Counted from the stretch's first letter, positions 1 through 8,629 are shown. The stretch is 64,000 nt of DNA from Roseiarcus sp963820775 (GCA_963820775.1 CAWGBF010000017.1:1-64000); one strand, 5' to 3'. Notes: a model not told the origin generated them from the sequence alone. Translations and numbers: made by a program.

Positions 1-211
1 GCTTTCTTTTACTTGCGTTTATTTTTTCGAATCGATACTTTTCAATGGGTTACGGCCGATTCAAATAAAAAAATCTCCCCCGTCTCACTCTTTGCCCAAG
101 ATGTCCTCCAAATGCGCCAAACGCCTCAACGCTTTGCCTCTCTTCGCCACGGCGTCTGCCGTCCAATCCGGCCGATGGGAAAGATATAACATAGACTTCG
201 GCTTTTGCCAA

Positions 212-259
212 GCAATTGTTATCGACAGCAATTGTTGTCGACAGAAATTGTCGTCGCCC
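212..259. repeat. Three tandem 16-bp direct repeats
   Basis: The unit GCAATTGTTATCGACA starts at 212, is repeated as GCAATTGTTGTCGACA at 228, and again more weakly from 244 (GAAATTGTCGTCG). The period is exactly 16 bp. Function is unknown; iteron-like protein binding is one possibility. Confidence 0.75.
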
Positions 260-542
260 TTGCACGCTGCTGGACGCCAGGTCGCGCCGGGCGGATCTGG
301 ACCCTGCACGAGGAAGAGCGGCGGGAAGAGGGGCAGGCAATTCAATGGCTTCCGCGACGCTTTCCAGCTCGGGCCCTCGGCCCGCCGGCGTCCGCCATCC
401 GATCCGGCCAAGGGAAAATATATACTATAATGTTCAGTTTTTTCTAACTCATTCTATGCCGTACCCGGGACGGGACGAAGACAGCCTAGAAAGCCAACAT
501 CGCAGGGGACAGAATTCTCCCCAACGACTCGTCGTTTACACC

Positions 543-593
543 GTTGACAAATTATTTAACAAGGTTGACAAATGGTTTACCGCGTCCACAAAT
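543..593 (+). promoter_or_regulatory. Three phased GTTGACAAAT-like direct repeats
   Basis: GTTGACAAAT occurs at 543-552 and 564-573, and GTCCACAAAT at 584-593, so the copies are 21 and 20 bp apart, about two helical turns. They lie about 100 bp before the start of the secreted repeat protein. Each of the first two contains TTGACA, but I see no convincing -10 box at 16-18 bp, so an activator or repressor array is as likely as a promoter. Confidence 0.45.
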
Positions 594-691
594 CGAATTG
601 GATATCAAGGGTTCATTGTAAACAGCCGCCGGAATTTAGGTTTCAATAAACGTCAGCGCCGGTCGCTTCGACCATATTTTGGGAGGGGAGC

Positions 692-2734
692 ATGCCTGCA
701 AATCCGCGCACTCTTTTCTGGCTGAACACAGAGAACGCCGACGAGCCGTTCGGCGTGGCCTCGTCCTGGACAACGATCGAGGGGAGTTCGACCCCTGCCG
801 CCACGGCCCCGACGTCGATCGACGACACCGAGATCGACACGACTGCGACCGTCTCGGGCAGCGGTTCCGCCAGCGTCCTCAACATCAACGCCGGGGTGAC
901 GGTCTCCGGTTCGCTGAACACGGATGTCACCGACGCAACCATTATCGGCAATAGCGCGGTCGGCAGTGTCGCCATCGGCGCCGGAGCGTCCTGGACCCTG
1001 TCGCACGAACTGTTCGTCGGTGGCACTATTGGCGGCCACGTGACAATCAGCGGCGGCGGAAGCCTGACCACCGAAAGCGACATTTCGGGCTCGAGCTCTC
1101 TCTATGACGCCATCGGTTATGGGGTCACGGGGTCAGTCGCCGTTACCGGCGCCGGATCAAAATGGATCAGCAACGCGGGGAGTTCGATCGCCGTGGGTCC
1201 ATCGGGGACGCTTTCCGTCACCAACGGCGGCGAGGTTCAACAGACACAAGCGGCAGGAAACGGCGGCTTCTTCCTGGGCGGCGGCTCGTTGTCAGTCGAC
1301 AGTTCGAGTATCGCGGAGGCTGGAACCTTCGGCGGGGCGCAAGCGGGCTTTTTGACAATCGACCCCAATTCTTGGTCTGGCGGCGTTGGAACGTTCACGG
1401 CCAACATTGTTGACAACGGGGACATCAGCGCCACCGACGGCGCGGGCTTCCAAGGCAACGGCACGCTGAGGATCACCGGCTCCGTCACGGGCACGGGCTA
1501 CCTCGGCGTCGGCGCGCAGGAGACCTTGGCGCTCAATGGCTCCGTCAGCCTGACGGGCAACGGGTCCGTTAATTTCAACGGCTGGTATGGCACGCTCGCA
1601 ATCGGCAACGCCGCGGGTTTCTCGTCGTCCACGCCGATCTACAATTTCAACCCCGGCGACACCATCGACCTGAAAAACGTGCCCTATGTTTCGTCCGCTT
1701 CGAGTTACAGCTTCACTTATGGCCAAAACGGAGGGCCGAACAATCTCAGGATCACCGAGGGCGGACACACCTACAATTTCAATGTCGGGTCGTACTATGA
1801 TCTCTCGGGCCTGTTGACGCTGAAGAAGGACGCGAGCGGAACCGGCACGGACATCGTCTACACGTCCGGCGGCGCATCGCCCTTTCAGCAATGGGGAGCG
1901 CCGCTCTCGAACTTTTTCACCACTACGTCAGGCGCCGTGCACGGATCCAATTGGGCCCTCTCCAATTCGGACGACGGCGGCCAACCGGTCTGGATCGAGA
2001 CGGAAGCGCCGGCCAGCTCCTATGTGGCGGGCCAACCGGCGCCCTACAGCATTGTTCTCACTACGCAGGACTGGATCGGAACCCAGCAGCCGTTGATCGC
2101 GGTCGCGACAACCAACCTGGTCAATCCGTTCGGATCAGGTTCGCAGAACGTGGGCGACCTCGCGAGGTCGGTGTATGTCTCAAACACTTACCCCACCGGC
2201 ACGATGGACCTGGTCTACTGGCAGGCGTCAACGACCCCGGGCGACTACGCTGTCGAATTCCAGCCGATCACGACAACCTATGTCACCGCCCCGAGCGCGG
2301 GGCCGAGCACCGTCTTGACCGGCGGTCCTACTCAGCTCATCGCGGCGGTGTCTCAGCCACTTTCCTGGCGCCTCGTCAACAACTACGCGGGAAGCTCCCC
2401 CGCGACCGAGGACGTGCTCGAATATTCCACTCGAGCGACCGCGACGACCGACAACAGCTACCTCTTGGGATTTACGACCGCCGGCGTCGCGACCACAAGC
2501 CCGATATTGGCGGCGGTGGTTCCGCACGGGACATGGAATGACGTTAGCTACAACTACGGCAACGGAAATTTCTATTACGTCTATTACTCAGCGACGGGCG
2601 CCTCGGGAGCCGGATTATACTCCGAAATCTTTCAATCCGACCACCGGCGCCTTGGGGAGCCCAAACGCCTTTCTTCTGACCCCAGGGCTGACAAGCGTTT
2701 CGCGCGTGGAGGGCGTCACGCTATCCGACGGTGA
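692..2734 (+). CDS. Secreted repeat protein, N-terminal part (frameshifted)
   Basis: This 680-residue frame is the front of one long protein that continues in another frame at 2634. The ATG at 692 follows a strong purine-rich site (GGGAGGGGAG). No classical signal peptide is visible. Residues about 50-300 carry beta-strand repeats such as TGAGSKW and GPSGTLSVTNGGEV, of the kind called T5SS/PEP-CTERM-associated repeats, which build right-handed beta helices. No C-terminal autotransporter barrel follows, so type I or other export is my inference. The last ~35 residues of this frame are out-of-frame noise: the sense reading moves to the next frame at base 2633. A surface adhesin or exopolysaccharide-bound protein is likely. 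Confidence 0.7.
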   Translation: MPANPRTLFWLNTENADEPFGVASSWTTIEGSSTPAATAPTSIDDTEIDTTATVSGSGSASVLNINAGVTVSGSLNTDVTDATIIGNSAVGSVAIGAGASWTLSHELFVGGTIGGHVTISGGGSLTTESDISGSSSLYDAIGYGVTGSVAVTGAGSKWISNAGSSIAVGPSGTLSVTNGGEVQQTQAAGNGGFFLGGGSLSVDSSSIAEAGTFGGAQAGFLTIDPNSWSGGVGTFTANIVDNGDISATDGAGFQGNGTLRITGSVTGTGYLGVGAQETLALNGSVSLTGNGSVNFNGWYGTLAIGNAAGFSSSTPIYNFNPGDTIDLKNVPYVSSASSYSFTYGQNGGPNNLRITEGGHTYNFNVGSYYDLSGLLTLKKDASGTGTDIVYTSGGASPFQQWGAPLSNFFTTTSGAVHGSNWALSNSDDGGQPVWIETEAPASSYVAGQPAPYSIVLTTQDWIGTQQPLIAVATTNLVNPFGSGSQNVGDLARSVYVSNTYPTGTMDLVYWQASTTPGDYAVEFQPITTTYVTAPSAGPSTVLTGGPTQLIAAVSQPLSWRLVNNYAGSSPATEDVLEYSTRATATTDNSYLLGFTTAGVATTSPILAAVVPHGTWNDVSYNYGNGNFYYVYYSATGASGAGLYSEIFQSDHRRLGEPKRLSSDPRADKRFARGGRHAIRR

Positions 2735-4577
2735 TCATCTCCGGTTTGTCGAAGGGTTCAAGAATTCTCAGCAGGTGATTCAGACGTTTGTCGGCAATGG
2801 GTCGCCTTCGCCGGTCACGACGATCCACCTTGCGAGCGCAACGGCGGACCACTTTCAAATCACGACCGTCACCGATCCGAACGACGGGGCGACCGATTAC
2901 ACGGTCCTTGCCTATACCGACAACAATCAGGTTCATCTGGACCTGTTCAACGATTACGGCTCTCAGATCGGCTCCGACCTCGTCGTTCCGGGCATTACGT
3001 CTTTCGACAAACTCCACAGCCTTTATTCAACGGCCCATGACGATTATCGCGTTGAACTCGATTACACCGTCCCCGACCCAAAAGGGGGCACGCAGGTCAA
3101 GGGCCTCATATACGACACCTCGAACACGGGCGATTACGCCACGCTGAGCGGCGGAGGCGAGTGGGCAGGCACGCCGTTCGACGATACGTTCATCGATGGA
3201 CCGGGAAACTATACAGTCAATGGCGGCGGCGGCCAGGACAACTTCCAGATCAACCAGAACTCGGACCACGTCCTCTTCTCACTCAGCTCCCCGCAAAAAC
3301 TCACCGTCTCCACGTACAGCAACGCGAATCTGAATCCCGCGAGTTTGACTGGGACGGCGACGCTCCTCGGCTTTACTCGCATCAATCTGAATGACCAATC
3401 GATCGTGGAGTCGACCTCCCCCGGCGGCGGCGTCCGATTGGAAGTCCAGAATGGCTCGAACTTCACGGGGACGGTCGCCGGCTTCGCTCCCGGCGATTCC
3501 ATCGCTTTCGACAGCGTGGGCTATGCGCCCGGCGATCACGCGGTGTTCATGAGCAACGGGTCGGGAGGGGGCACAGTCGCGATCGAGAATTCGAGCGGGA
3601 CTCAGGTCTCGTCATTCAAGGTTGAAGGAAACTACCCCTGGTCACAACTCGCGGTGAGCCAGGAAGTCATCCCGGGAGCCATCGGCCCAATGGTCGTAAG
3701 CGCCCCGACCACCGACCTCCTCCTTCAGAACAAGAACACCGGCCAGGCCTCGATCTGGGTGATGAGCGGGACCGCCCTGATCGGCGGCGGGCCGGTCAGC
3801 CTCAATGCGGGGCCGGCCTGGAAAGCGATCGGAACCGGCGATTTCAATCAAGACGGCCAGTCCGACATTCTGTGGCAGAACATCAACAGCGGCCAAGCCT
3901 CGATCTGGGAGATGAACGGGAGCGCCCTGATCGGGGGCGGGCCGGTGAGCCCCAATCCCGGACCGGCCTGGAAAGCGATCGGAACCGGCGACTTCAATCA
4001 AGACGGCTTCTCCGACATCCTTTTCCAGAACACGAACACCGGCCAAGCCTCGATCTGGGAGATGAAGGGGAACAGCTTGGTCGGCGGCGGGCCGGTCACC
4101 CCAAACCCCGGCCCTGCCTGGCAGGCGATCGGAACGGGCGATTTCAACCACGACGGCCTGTCCGACATCCTTTTCCGGAACAAGAATACGGGTCAAGTCT
4201 CGGTCTGGGAAATGAACGGCAACAAGCTGAAGGGCGGCGGCCCCGTGAGCCCCAATCCTGGACTGGCCTGGCAAGCGATCGGGACGGGCGATTTCAACCA
4301 AGACGGCTTCTCCGACATCCTTTTCCAGGACCAGAGCACGGGCCAGGTCTCGGTCTGGGAGATGGACGGGAATGCGTTGATCGGCGGCGGGCCCGTGAGC
4401 CCAAATCCCGGGACGAAGTGGCACGCCATAGGAACCGGCGGCGGAGGTTCCGACATCCTTTTTCAAAACACGAGCGGACAGGCCTCGATCTGGGAGATGA
4501 ACGGAAACACCTTGATGGGCGGCGGGCCGGTCAGCCCCAGTCCCGGCCAGAATTGGCGAACGGTCGGGCTGATCTAA
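2634..4577 (+). CDS. Secreted repeat protein, C-terminal part with six VCBS/FG-GAP-like repeats
   Basis: This is the continuation of the preceding gene after one extra base (C at 2633): ...SEIF in the first frame joins NPTTGALGSPNAFLL here. The restored protein would be about 1,295 residues. The middle contains a glycine/aspartate stretch (FDDTFIDGPGNYTVNGGGG) resembling an RTX-type motif. The end is six tandem copies of a 50-residue unit built around GTGDFNQDGFSDILFQNTN and WEMNG..LIGGGPV, a VCBS/FG-GAP-like propeller repeat with a calcium-type DxNxDGxxD loop. The last two copies are shorter. The open frame itself extends back to 2538, but its first 32 residues look non-coding. Confidence 0.7.
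   Translation, partial: NPTTGALGSPNAFLLTPGLTSVSRVEGVTLSDGDHLRFVEGFKNSQQVIQTFVGNGSPSPVTTIHLASATADHFQITTVTDPNDGATDYTVLAYTDNNQVHLDLFNDYGSQIGSDLVVPGITSFDKLHSLYSTAHDDYRVELDYTVPDPKGGTQVKGLIYDTSNTGDYATLSGGGEWAGTPFDDTFIDGPGNYTVNGGGGQDNFQINQNSDHVLFSLSSPQKLTVSTYSNANLNPASLTGTATLLGFTRINLNDQSIVESTSPGGGVRLEVQNGSNFTGTVAGFAPGDSIAFDSVGYAPGDHAVFMSNGSGGGTVAIENSSGTQVSSFKVEGNYPWSQLAVSQEVIPGAIGPMVVSAPTTDLLLQNKNTGQASIWVMSGTALIGGGPVSLNAGPAWKAIGTGDFNQDGQSDILWQNINSGQASIWEMNGSALIGGGPVSPNPGPAWKAIGTGDFNQDGFSDILFQNTNTGQASIWEMKGNSLVGGGPVTPNPGPAWQAIGTGDFNHDGLSDILFRNKNTGQVSVWEMNGNKLKGGGPVSPNPGLAWQAIGTGDFNQDGFSDILFQDQSTGQVSVWEMDGNALIGGGPVSPNPGTKWHAIGTGGGGSDILFQNTSGQASIWEMNGNTLMGGGPVSPSPGQNWRTVGLI
3708..4570 (+). repeat. Six tandem ~150-bp repeats inside the secreted protein
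   Basis: The phrase ATTTCAA(T/C)CA.GACGG recurs at 3841, 3991, 4141 and 4291, exactly 150 bp apart. The repeats encode the 50-residue unit described for the C-terminal part. The fifth unit lost the NQDGF segment and the sixth ends the protein. Confidence 0.9.
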
Positions 4578-4679
4578 GTCACACCTTCTCACCTTCTGCG
4601 GCAGGCCTCCGCCCTCCGACGCCTCGCTGGGCCGGCTGTCGCGGCAAAGTCTTTGGCGTAACCGGAGCTTGATCCGAAC

Positions 4680-5114
4680 TCAGCCTTCGTCCGCGGATCC
4701 CAAGCCCTCGCAGGAGCGGCCGAAGGCGGAGAGCGCATCCTCGAGGTAGTCCGGCAGCAACTCCATCTCCAGGAGGTATTTCCAGGTCGGGCCCTCGGCC
4801 CGCTCCTTCGCCTGCGCGACGGCGATTTTCCACTCCTCGGGCTGAAAGTCGCCCCGCCCGATCCAGCTGAGCGCGACCAATGCCGTCGCCTCGTCTTCGT
4901 CGAGATCCTTGATAAACTCGATCAGTTCCCGGCGGAGCGAACGGCCGGCCGCGTCGGTCAGCATGATGTGTTCGTCGTCGTCGGCGGGGTTCGAATCGTC
5001 CCTTTCGACACCCGCGTCCTCGCCGAGATATTCCCGCGCCTTTTCAATGATAAAACACGCTTTCGCCAGATCGATCTCCGGCATCGGACGTTCGCTCTCG
5101 TCGATTCTGCGCAA
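4680..5114 (-). CDS. DUF3775 family protein
   Basis: The 144-residue product matches the DUF3775 family: an acidic middle, then the conserved ELIEFIKDLDEDEATALVAL and WIGRGDF segments, and a C-terminal LLEMELLPDYLEDALSAFG. The family is of unknown function and common in alphaproteobacteria. A TTG start at 5114 is preceded by a strong GAGGAGGG site six bases upstream, better than anything before the in-frame ATG at 5084, so I prefer TTG. It stands alone, convergent with the secreted protein gene. Confidence 0.85.
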   Translation of the reverse strand: MRRIDESERPMPEIDLAKACFIIEKAREYLGEDAGVERDDSNPADDDEHIMLTDAAGRSLRRELIEFIKDLDEDEATALVALSWIGRGDFQPEEWKIAVAQAKERAEGPTWKYLLEMELLPDYLEDALSAFGRSCEGLGSADEG

Positions 5115-5329
5115 TGAAAGCCCTCCTCGCTGGCTTCGGCGGTTGCTGAACCCGCCAGGCGTCTGATCGTACCGGATTGGCGGCGCGCGAATTGAACCCC
5201 ATCTCTGGCGCCGGGTCTAACACGAGGGCGGCCCCCAATCGAGGAAATCCGGTCTGGCGACGTCGTGCGCCCGCGAGCGCCGATGAAAAAGGCCGGCCGC
5301 ATCCATCGTCAAAAGCGGCGTCGCCGGAG

Positions 5330-5345
5330 TGTGATCCGCATCACA
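5330..5345. promoter_or_regulatory. Perfect CRP-type operator
   Basis: TGTGATCCGCATCACA is a perfect TGTGA-N6-TCACA palindrome, 85 bp before the small membrane protein start at 5431. It is one of four in this window. A Crp-family regulator with the matching recognition helix is encoded at 13290-13983. Confidence 0.7.
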
Positions 5346-5430
5346 TCCTCTTATGGTGACCTATGGTTTAATGCCTCTATGAGATGAACCGTCGCGGAAA
5401 GCAGATAGCGGCGGAAATGGAGATGCGGCG

Positions 5431-5637
5431 ATGTCACGAAATCACGAGACTCCGCGGCTGTACGACCAGGGCATGATCGACGACCGCAACCTGCGCCCTT
5501 TGGCGATCGCTTTCGTAACGATCCTGATGGCGTGGATGGCGGTGTTTGGGCTAATTTCCGTGTCGGCTCAGATGGTCGCGCAGTCGCATCACATGGCGGA
5601 AAGCGCAGCGCCGCTCGCGACGTCGATCGACAAGTAA
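5431..5637 (+). CDS. Small single-pass membrane protein
   Basis: This 68-residue product has a polar N-terminus, one hydrophobic span (about residues 26-48, IAFVTILMAWMAVFGLISVS) and a short tail. A GGAG site lies a few bases before the ATG. I do not recognise the family. The perfect CRP-type site just upstream is the best argument that it is real and regulated. Confidence 0.6.
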   Translation: MSRNHETPRLYDQGMIDDRNLRPLAIAFVTILMAWMAVFGLISVSAQMVAQSHHMAESAAPLATSIDK

Positions 5638-5761
5638 TAGCCGGACGCGGTCGCCGACCGGACCGACAATCATCATGGGATTGTCGATTGTCTTGACGAA
5701 GTGAAATCGCCCGAGCTGTACGATTGGGCGTTGGGCGTTGCCGCCTAGCCGAGCCGCCCGA

Positions 5762-7621
5762 TTATTCGCAGATGCGATAGTTTGCCGTGCCGCCATGCAT
5801 CAGCATGTCGAGATGCAGGTGCGTTTCATGCTGGGGATCAGCACCCGGGCCTAGGACCGTAGTGAAATAGCCGCAGGCCGTCATTCGCAGAGCGCCGACG
5901 AGGGGACCGAGCGCCTTGACCGTCACGCGGCGTTTGTCGGCGAGGACGAAGGACACGACGTCGATCGCGTCGCCTTTGGCGTGTTCGCTCGGCAACGCGC
6001 CCGGCTTGTCGTAGCGGGCGGTGCAGGCGAAACCCGGACCCGTTTCGATCTCGGCCAGTTTCTGCCCGGTGTAAGCGAACGTCAGCGGAGCCGCGACGTC
6101 CCGAACCCAGTCGGTGAACTTGAGACCGAAGCTGCACAGCATGGACGGCTTGGCGGGAAGGCTGACGTCGCCGAACTGGGTCGCAACAAGGGTCAGGCTG
6201 ACCGGGGCGGACAGACGGCAGCCCTCTCGCGTCGCTTCTTTCGGCTGCTCGAAGACGACCTTTTTCGAGGCGAGTTCGGAGACGCACTGCGCGTGGTCGG
6301 ACTCGTCCATGGCGCTCGTCGAGACGAGCGGCGGCTCGGCGTCGCCTGTCGGCGCCGGCGATGGCGGAGGGGAATGGGCTTTCGGGGCCTGCGCGCCGAC
6401 GGCCGGCGCCGCGCCGGATGCCGCCAGGAGGAGGATGGCGGCCGCCGCCCCGAAGGGTGCGCGGCTCGGCCTGCGACGGATGAACTCAAACGCCGCCTGC
6501 ACTAAGGTCCCGGGCGGCTGAGTTCCGGCCGCTGCGTCTCGCTGACGCGGCGCGGTCTCCGCCGAGGGTGCGACGGGGGAGTCCTGATCCTCGAACCGGA
6601 CGACATCGCCGGGCCGGACCATCCCCGCCAATTCGACGGCGTCCCAGTTCGTCAGGCGGATGCAGCCGTGGGACTGGGTCTTGCCAATGTCCGACGGCGC
6701 CGGCGTGCCATGGATTCCGTAGGTCGGATCGGTCAGGTCGATCCAGACCAGGCCGACGGGATTGTTTGGGCCGGGGCCGATCGAGAGCTTCCGCTTCGTA
6801 TTGACGCCCTTCCACGCAAATTTGGGATCGTATTCGTATTTCGGGTTCCAGGAAACGCCTTTGACCTTGAAGTCCCCGCTCGGCGCGGGCTTTTCCTCGC
6901 TGCCGATCGTCGCCGGATAGAAGGCGAGGAACTTGCCGTCGCGGTCATAGACGCGCACGTTTCGCGCTGGCTTGTCGACTACGATCGTCACTTCCGGCAG
7001 ATCGTTGCTCGCCTTCGGCGGATTTGGCGGCGGAACGGCTTCGACGGAAGGCCGGCCGGACCGCAACGGCATCTCGGGCACGTTGGCGACGGTGAGTTCC
7101 GTTCCCGCCCGCGCGAAATCCGCGCGCGGATTGAGCTCCCGCAACAGAGTCGGGCTCATGTGGAACTTCTCTGCGAGTTCCGCTTGCGCGCTGGTGTAGG
7201 AGAGACCGGGAAGCCGAGCCATCGCCTCGAGGTTTGAGGGGATCGCGCGAGTAAACGGGCCCGCGGCGTCTGCGAGCGTGATCGTATAAGCCTTGAGGAC
7301 CAGCGCGCCGTCCCGCTTCAGCGCGCCCCACGTGGCGGCGTCCAGATCGCCGGAGACGGGTAGGCCGTTGATCTGCTGAAATGCGCGAACGGCGTTGTGA
7401 AAATTGTCGCCGTCCAGGCCGTCGATCTCGCCAGGCGAGACATGCGCCCGGTCGAGCAGGATTTCGGCCTTCGCGACCAGCGCCGGGTCTCTCTCGTTCG
7501 CCTTCTTCGGCGCCGCCTTGTCGATCGACCCGCCGAGGGCGGTCGGATCGGGGGCCGCGAGCGCGGCGCCGGCAGACGCGGTCAAGCCCCAAAGCACGGT
7601 GATGGCGAGGGTTCGTATCAT
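5762..7621 (-). CDS. L,D-transpeptidase fused to an extensin-like domain
   Basis: The 619-residue protein has an N-terminal signal peptide (1-22), a peptidoglycan-binding-like helix bundle (about 50-100), a YkuD L,D-transpeptidase domain (about 208-345) with H304 and the catalytic SHGCIRL (C320, R322), then a second hydrophobic segment (388-410) and an extensin-like C-terminal domain (about 440-619) with the HETHLHLD motif (H598, H601, H603), related to M15/VanY-type peptidases. YkuD enzymes form 3-3 crosslinks in peptidoglycan; the extensin-like domain may cut or bind the wall. The internal hydrophobic stretch followed by a Pro-rich run looks like the signal peptide of a once separate protein, so this may be a gene fusion by loss of a stop codon. 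It is a single intact frame. Confidence 0.88.
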   Translation of the reverse strand: MIRTLAITVLWGLTASAGAALAAPDPTALGGSIDKAAPKKANERDPALVAKAEILLDRAHVSPGEIDGLDGDNFHNAVRAFQQINGLPVSGDLDAATWGALKRDGALVLKAYTITLADAAGPFTRAIPSNLEAMARLPGLSYTSAQAELAEKFHMSPTLLRELNPRADFARAGTELTVANVPEMPLRSGRPSVEAVPPPNPPKASNDLPEVTIVVDKPARNVRVYDRDGKFLAFYPATIGSEEKPAPSGDFKVKGVSWNPKYEYDPKFAWKGVNTKRKLSIGPGPNNPVGLVWIDLTDPTYGIHGTPAPSDIGKTQSHGCIRLTNWDAVELAGMVRPGDVVRFEDQDSPVAPSAETAPRQRDAAAGTQPPGTLVQAAFEFIRRRPSRAPFGAAAAILLLAASGAAPAVGAQAPKAHSPPPSPAPTGDAEPPLVSTSAMDESDHAQCVSELASKKVVFEQPKEATREGCRLSAPVSLTLVATQFGDVSLPAKPSMLCSFGLKFTDWVRDVAAPLTFAYTGQKLAEIETGPGFACTARYDKPGALPSEHAKGDAIDVVSFVLADKRRVTVKALGPLVGALRMTACGYFTTVLGPGADPQHETHLHLDMLMHGGTANYRICE

Positions 7622-8027
7622 GCGCTAACAACGCAAAACGACCTACCGCGTTCCCGGGCCTGAAGGCGGCTCACCGGTCGGTCTCTATATTTAGTTTAAA
7701 TAATTCGCACAATTTGTTGATGAAATGGACTTATCTAACTGAGGACGAAGCGCGAGCCCGCTTGCTGGCGAATTCTTATCGGAGCCTCATCGCTTCGTTG
7801 CGCGCAAAACTGCACACCGGCCGCGGTGGATCGCCCCTGACCGCGGCGATCGCTCAAGTCCTGCGCCGGATGCGCTTGCATCCGAGCCTGCTTTCGCGTA
7901 GTGAGCGCGCGATTGAGAACCGCCCGGCCGGAAGGGCTGCCGTGGCGGTTTTTTCGCTCGTTCCGATGCGAACGGGGCTTTCGGCCCCGCTACATTCAAG
8001 AGGGCGCCAAGCCTTAAGGAGAGCCAA
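7622..8027. other. Leader region of rpmI-rplT
   Basis: About 400 bp separate the transpeptidase gene from rpmI. An AT-rich stretch near 7685-7720 could hold the promoter. A terminator-like hairpin follows at 7918-7954 and a second short hairpin (CGGGGC-TTTCG-GCCCCG) near 7972. An open frame (7714-8040) crosses both hairpins and overlaps rpmI; I do not call it a gene. Confidence 0.5.
7918..7954 (+). terminator. Attenuator-like hairpin before rpmI
   Basis: AACCGCC (7918-7924) pairs with GGCGGTT (7944-7950) and runs into TTTTTT (7949-7954). This is a textbook intrinsic terminator shape, but it stands about 75 bp before the rpmI start on the same strand, so it may act as an attenuator of the ribosomal protein operon. 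No homology to a known L20 leader could be checked. Confidence 0.6.
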
Positions 8028-8228
8028 ATGCCCAAGTTGAAGACCAAATCAGGCGCGAAGAAGCGCTTCAAACTGACCGGGACCGGCAAGGTCGTCTACG
8101 TCCAACGCGGCAAGCGGCACGGCATGATCAAGCGCACGCCAAAGCAGATCCGCGATCTGCGCGGCACGTCGGTTCTGTTCAAGACCGACGGCGACAAGGT
8201 CAAGAAATTCTACCTGCCGAACGGCTGA
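8028..8228 (+). CDS. rpmI: 50S ribosomal protein L35
   Basis: The 66-residue basic protein begins MPKLKTKSGAKKRFKLTGTG, the hallmark of bacterial L35. It is a structural protein of the large ribosomal subunit. A strong TAAGGAG site precedes the ATG. It is followed 23 bp later by rplT, the usual pair. An attenuator-like hairpin upstream suggests control of the operon. Confidence 0.98.
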   Translation: MPKLKTKSGAKKRFKLTGTGKVVYVQRGKRHGMIKRTPKQIRDLRGTSVLFKTDGDKVKKFYLPNG

Positions 8229-8251
8229 ACCTTTTCCCGGAGATTTGAACC

Positions 8252-8617
8252 ATGTCGCGCGTCAAAAGGGGCGTAACCGCCCACGCCAAGCACAAGAAAG
8301 TGCTGAAAGCCGCCAAGGGCTTCTTTGGCCGGCGCAAGAACACCATCCGCGCCGCCAAGGCCGCGGTCGACAAGTCGATGCAATACGCTTACCGCGACCG
8401 CAAGAATCGCAAGCGCGAGTTTCGCGCTTTGTGGATTCAGCGGATCAATGCTGCGGCGCGCGAGCATGGCGTGACCTACAGCCGGTTGATTTCCGGCCTC
8501 GCCGCGGCGGGGATCGAAGTCGACCGCAAGGTGCTGTCGGATCTCGCCATTTCCGAGCCGGCTGCGTTCGCCGCGATCGTCGAGCAGGCGAAGGGCGCGC
8601 TGCCGAAGGCCGCCTGA
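8252..8617 (+). CDS. rplT: 50S ribosomal protein L20
   Basis: The 121-residue product carries the L20 signature from its start (MSRVKRGVTAHAKHKKVL) through the long basic helix KAAKGFFGRRKNTIRAAK to YSRLISGL and the C-terminal globular domain. L20 binds 23S rRNA early in subunit assembly and in several bacteria represses its own operon; whether that holds here is not shown. A CGGAGA site precedes the start. Confidence 0.98.
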   Translation: MSRVKRGVTAHAKHKKVLKAAKGFFGRRKNTIRAAKAAVDKSMQYAYRDRKNRKREFRALWIQRINAAAREHGVTYSRLISGLAAAGIEVDRKVLSDLAISEPAAFAAIVEQAKGALPKAA

Positions 8618-8629
8618 GGCGGCGTTCTC

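Larger units (their letters stand above)
1..691. other. Non-coding region upstream of the large secreted protein
   Basis: I see no convincing gene here. The open frames overlap each other on both strands, have no plausible domain content and lack good ribosome binding sites. The stretch holds two sets of short direct repeats (212-259 and 543-593, listed separately) and is visibly AT-richer than the genes, as expected of a long regulatory region. Confidence 0.6.

Noticed and set aside
50..725. Several overlapping open frames of 80-170 residues on both strands
   Set aside because: They overlap each other, have low-complexity Arg/Ser/Pro composition and no ribosome binding site; the region looks regulatory.
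7714..8040. 108-residue frame overlapping the rpmI start
   Set aside because: It crosses a terminator-like hairpin and runs into the rpmI ribosome binding site; the second half has no protein-like pattern. A short peptide in its first 60 codons cannot be excluded.
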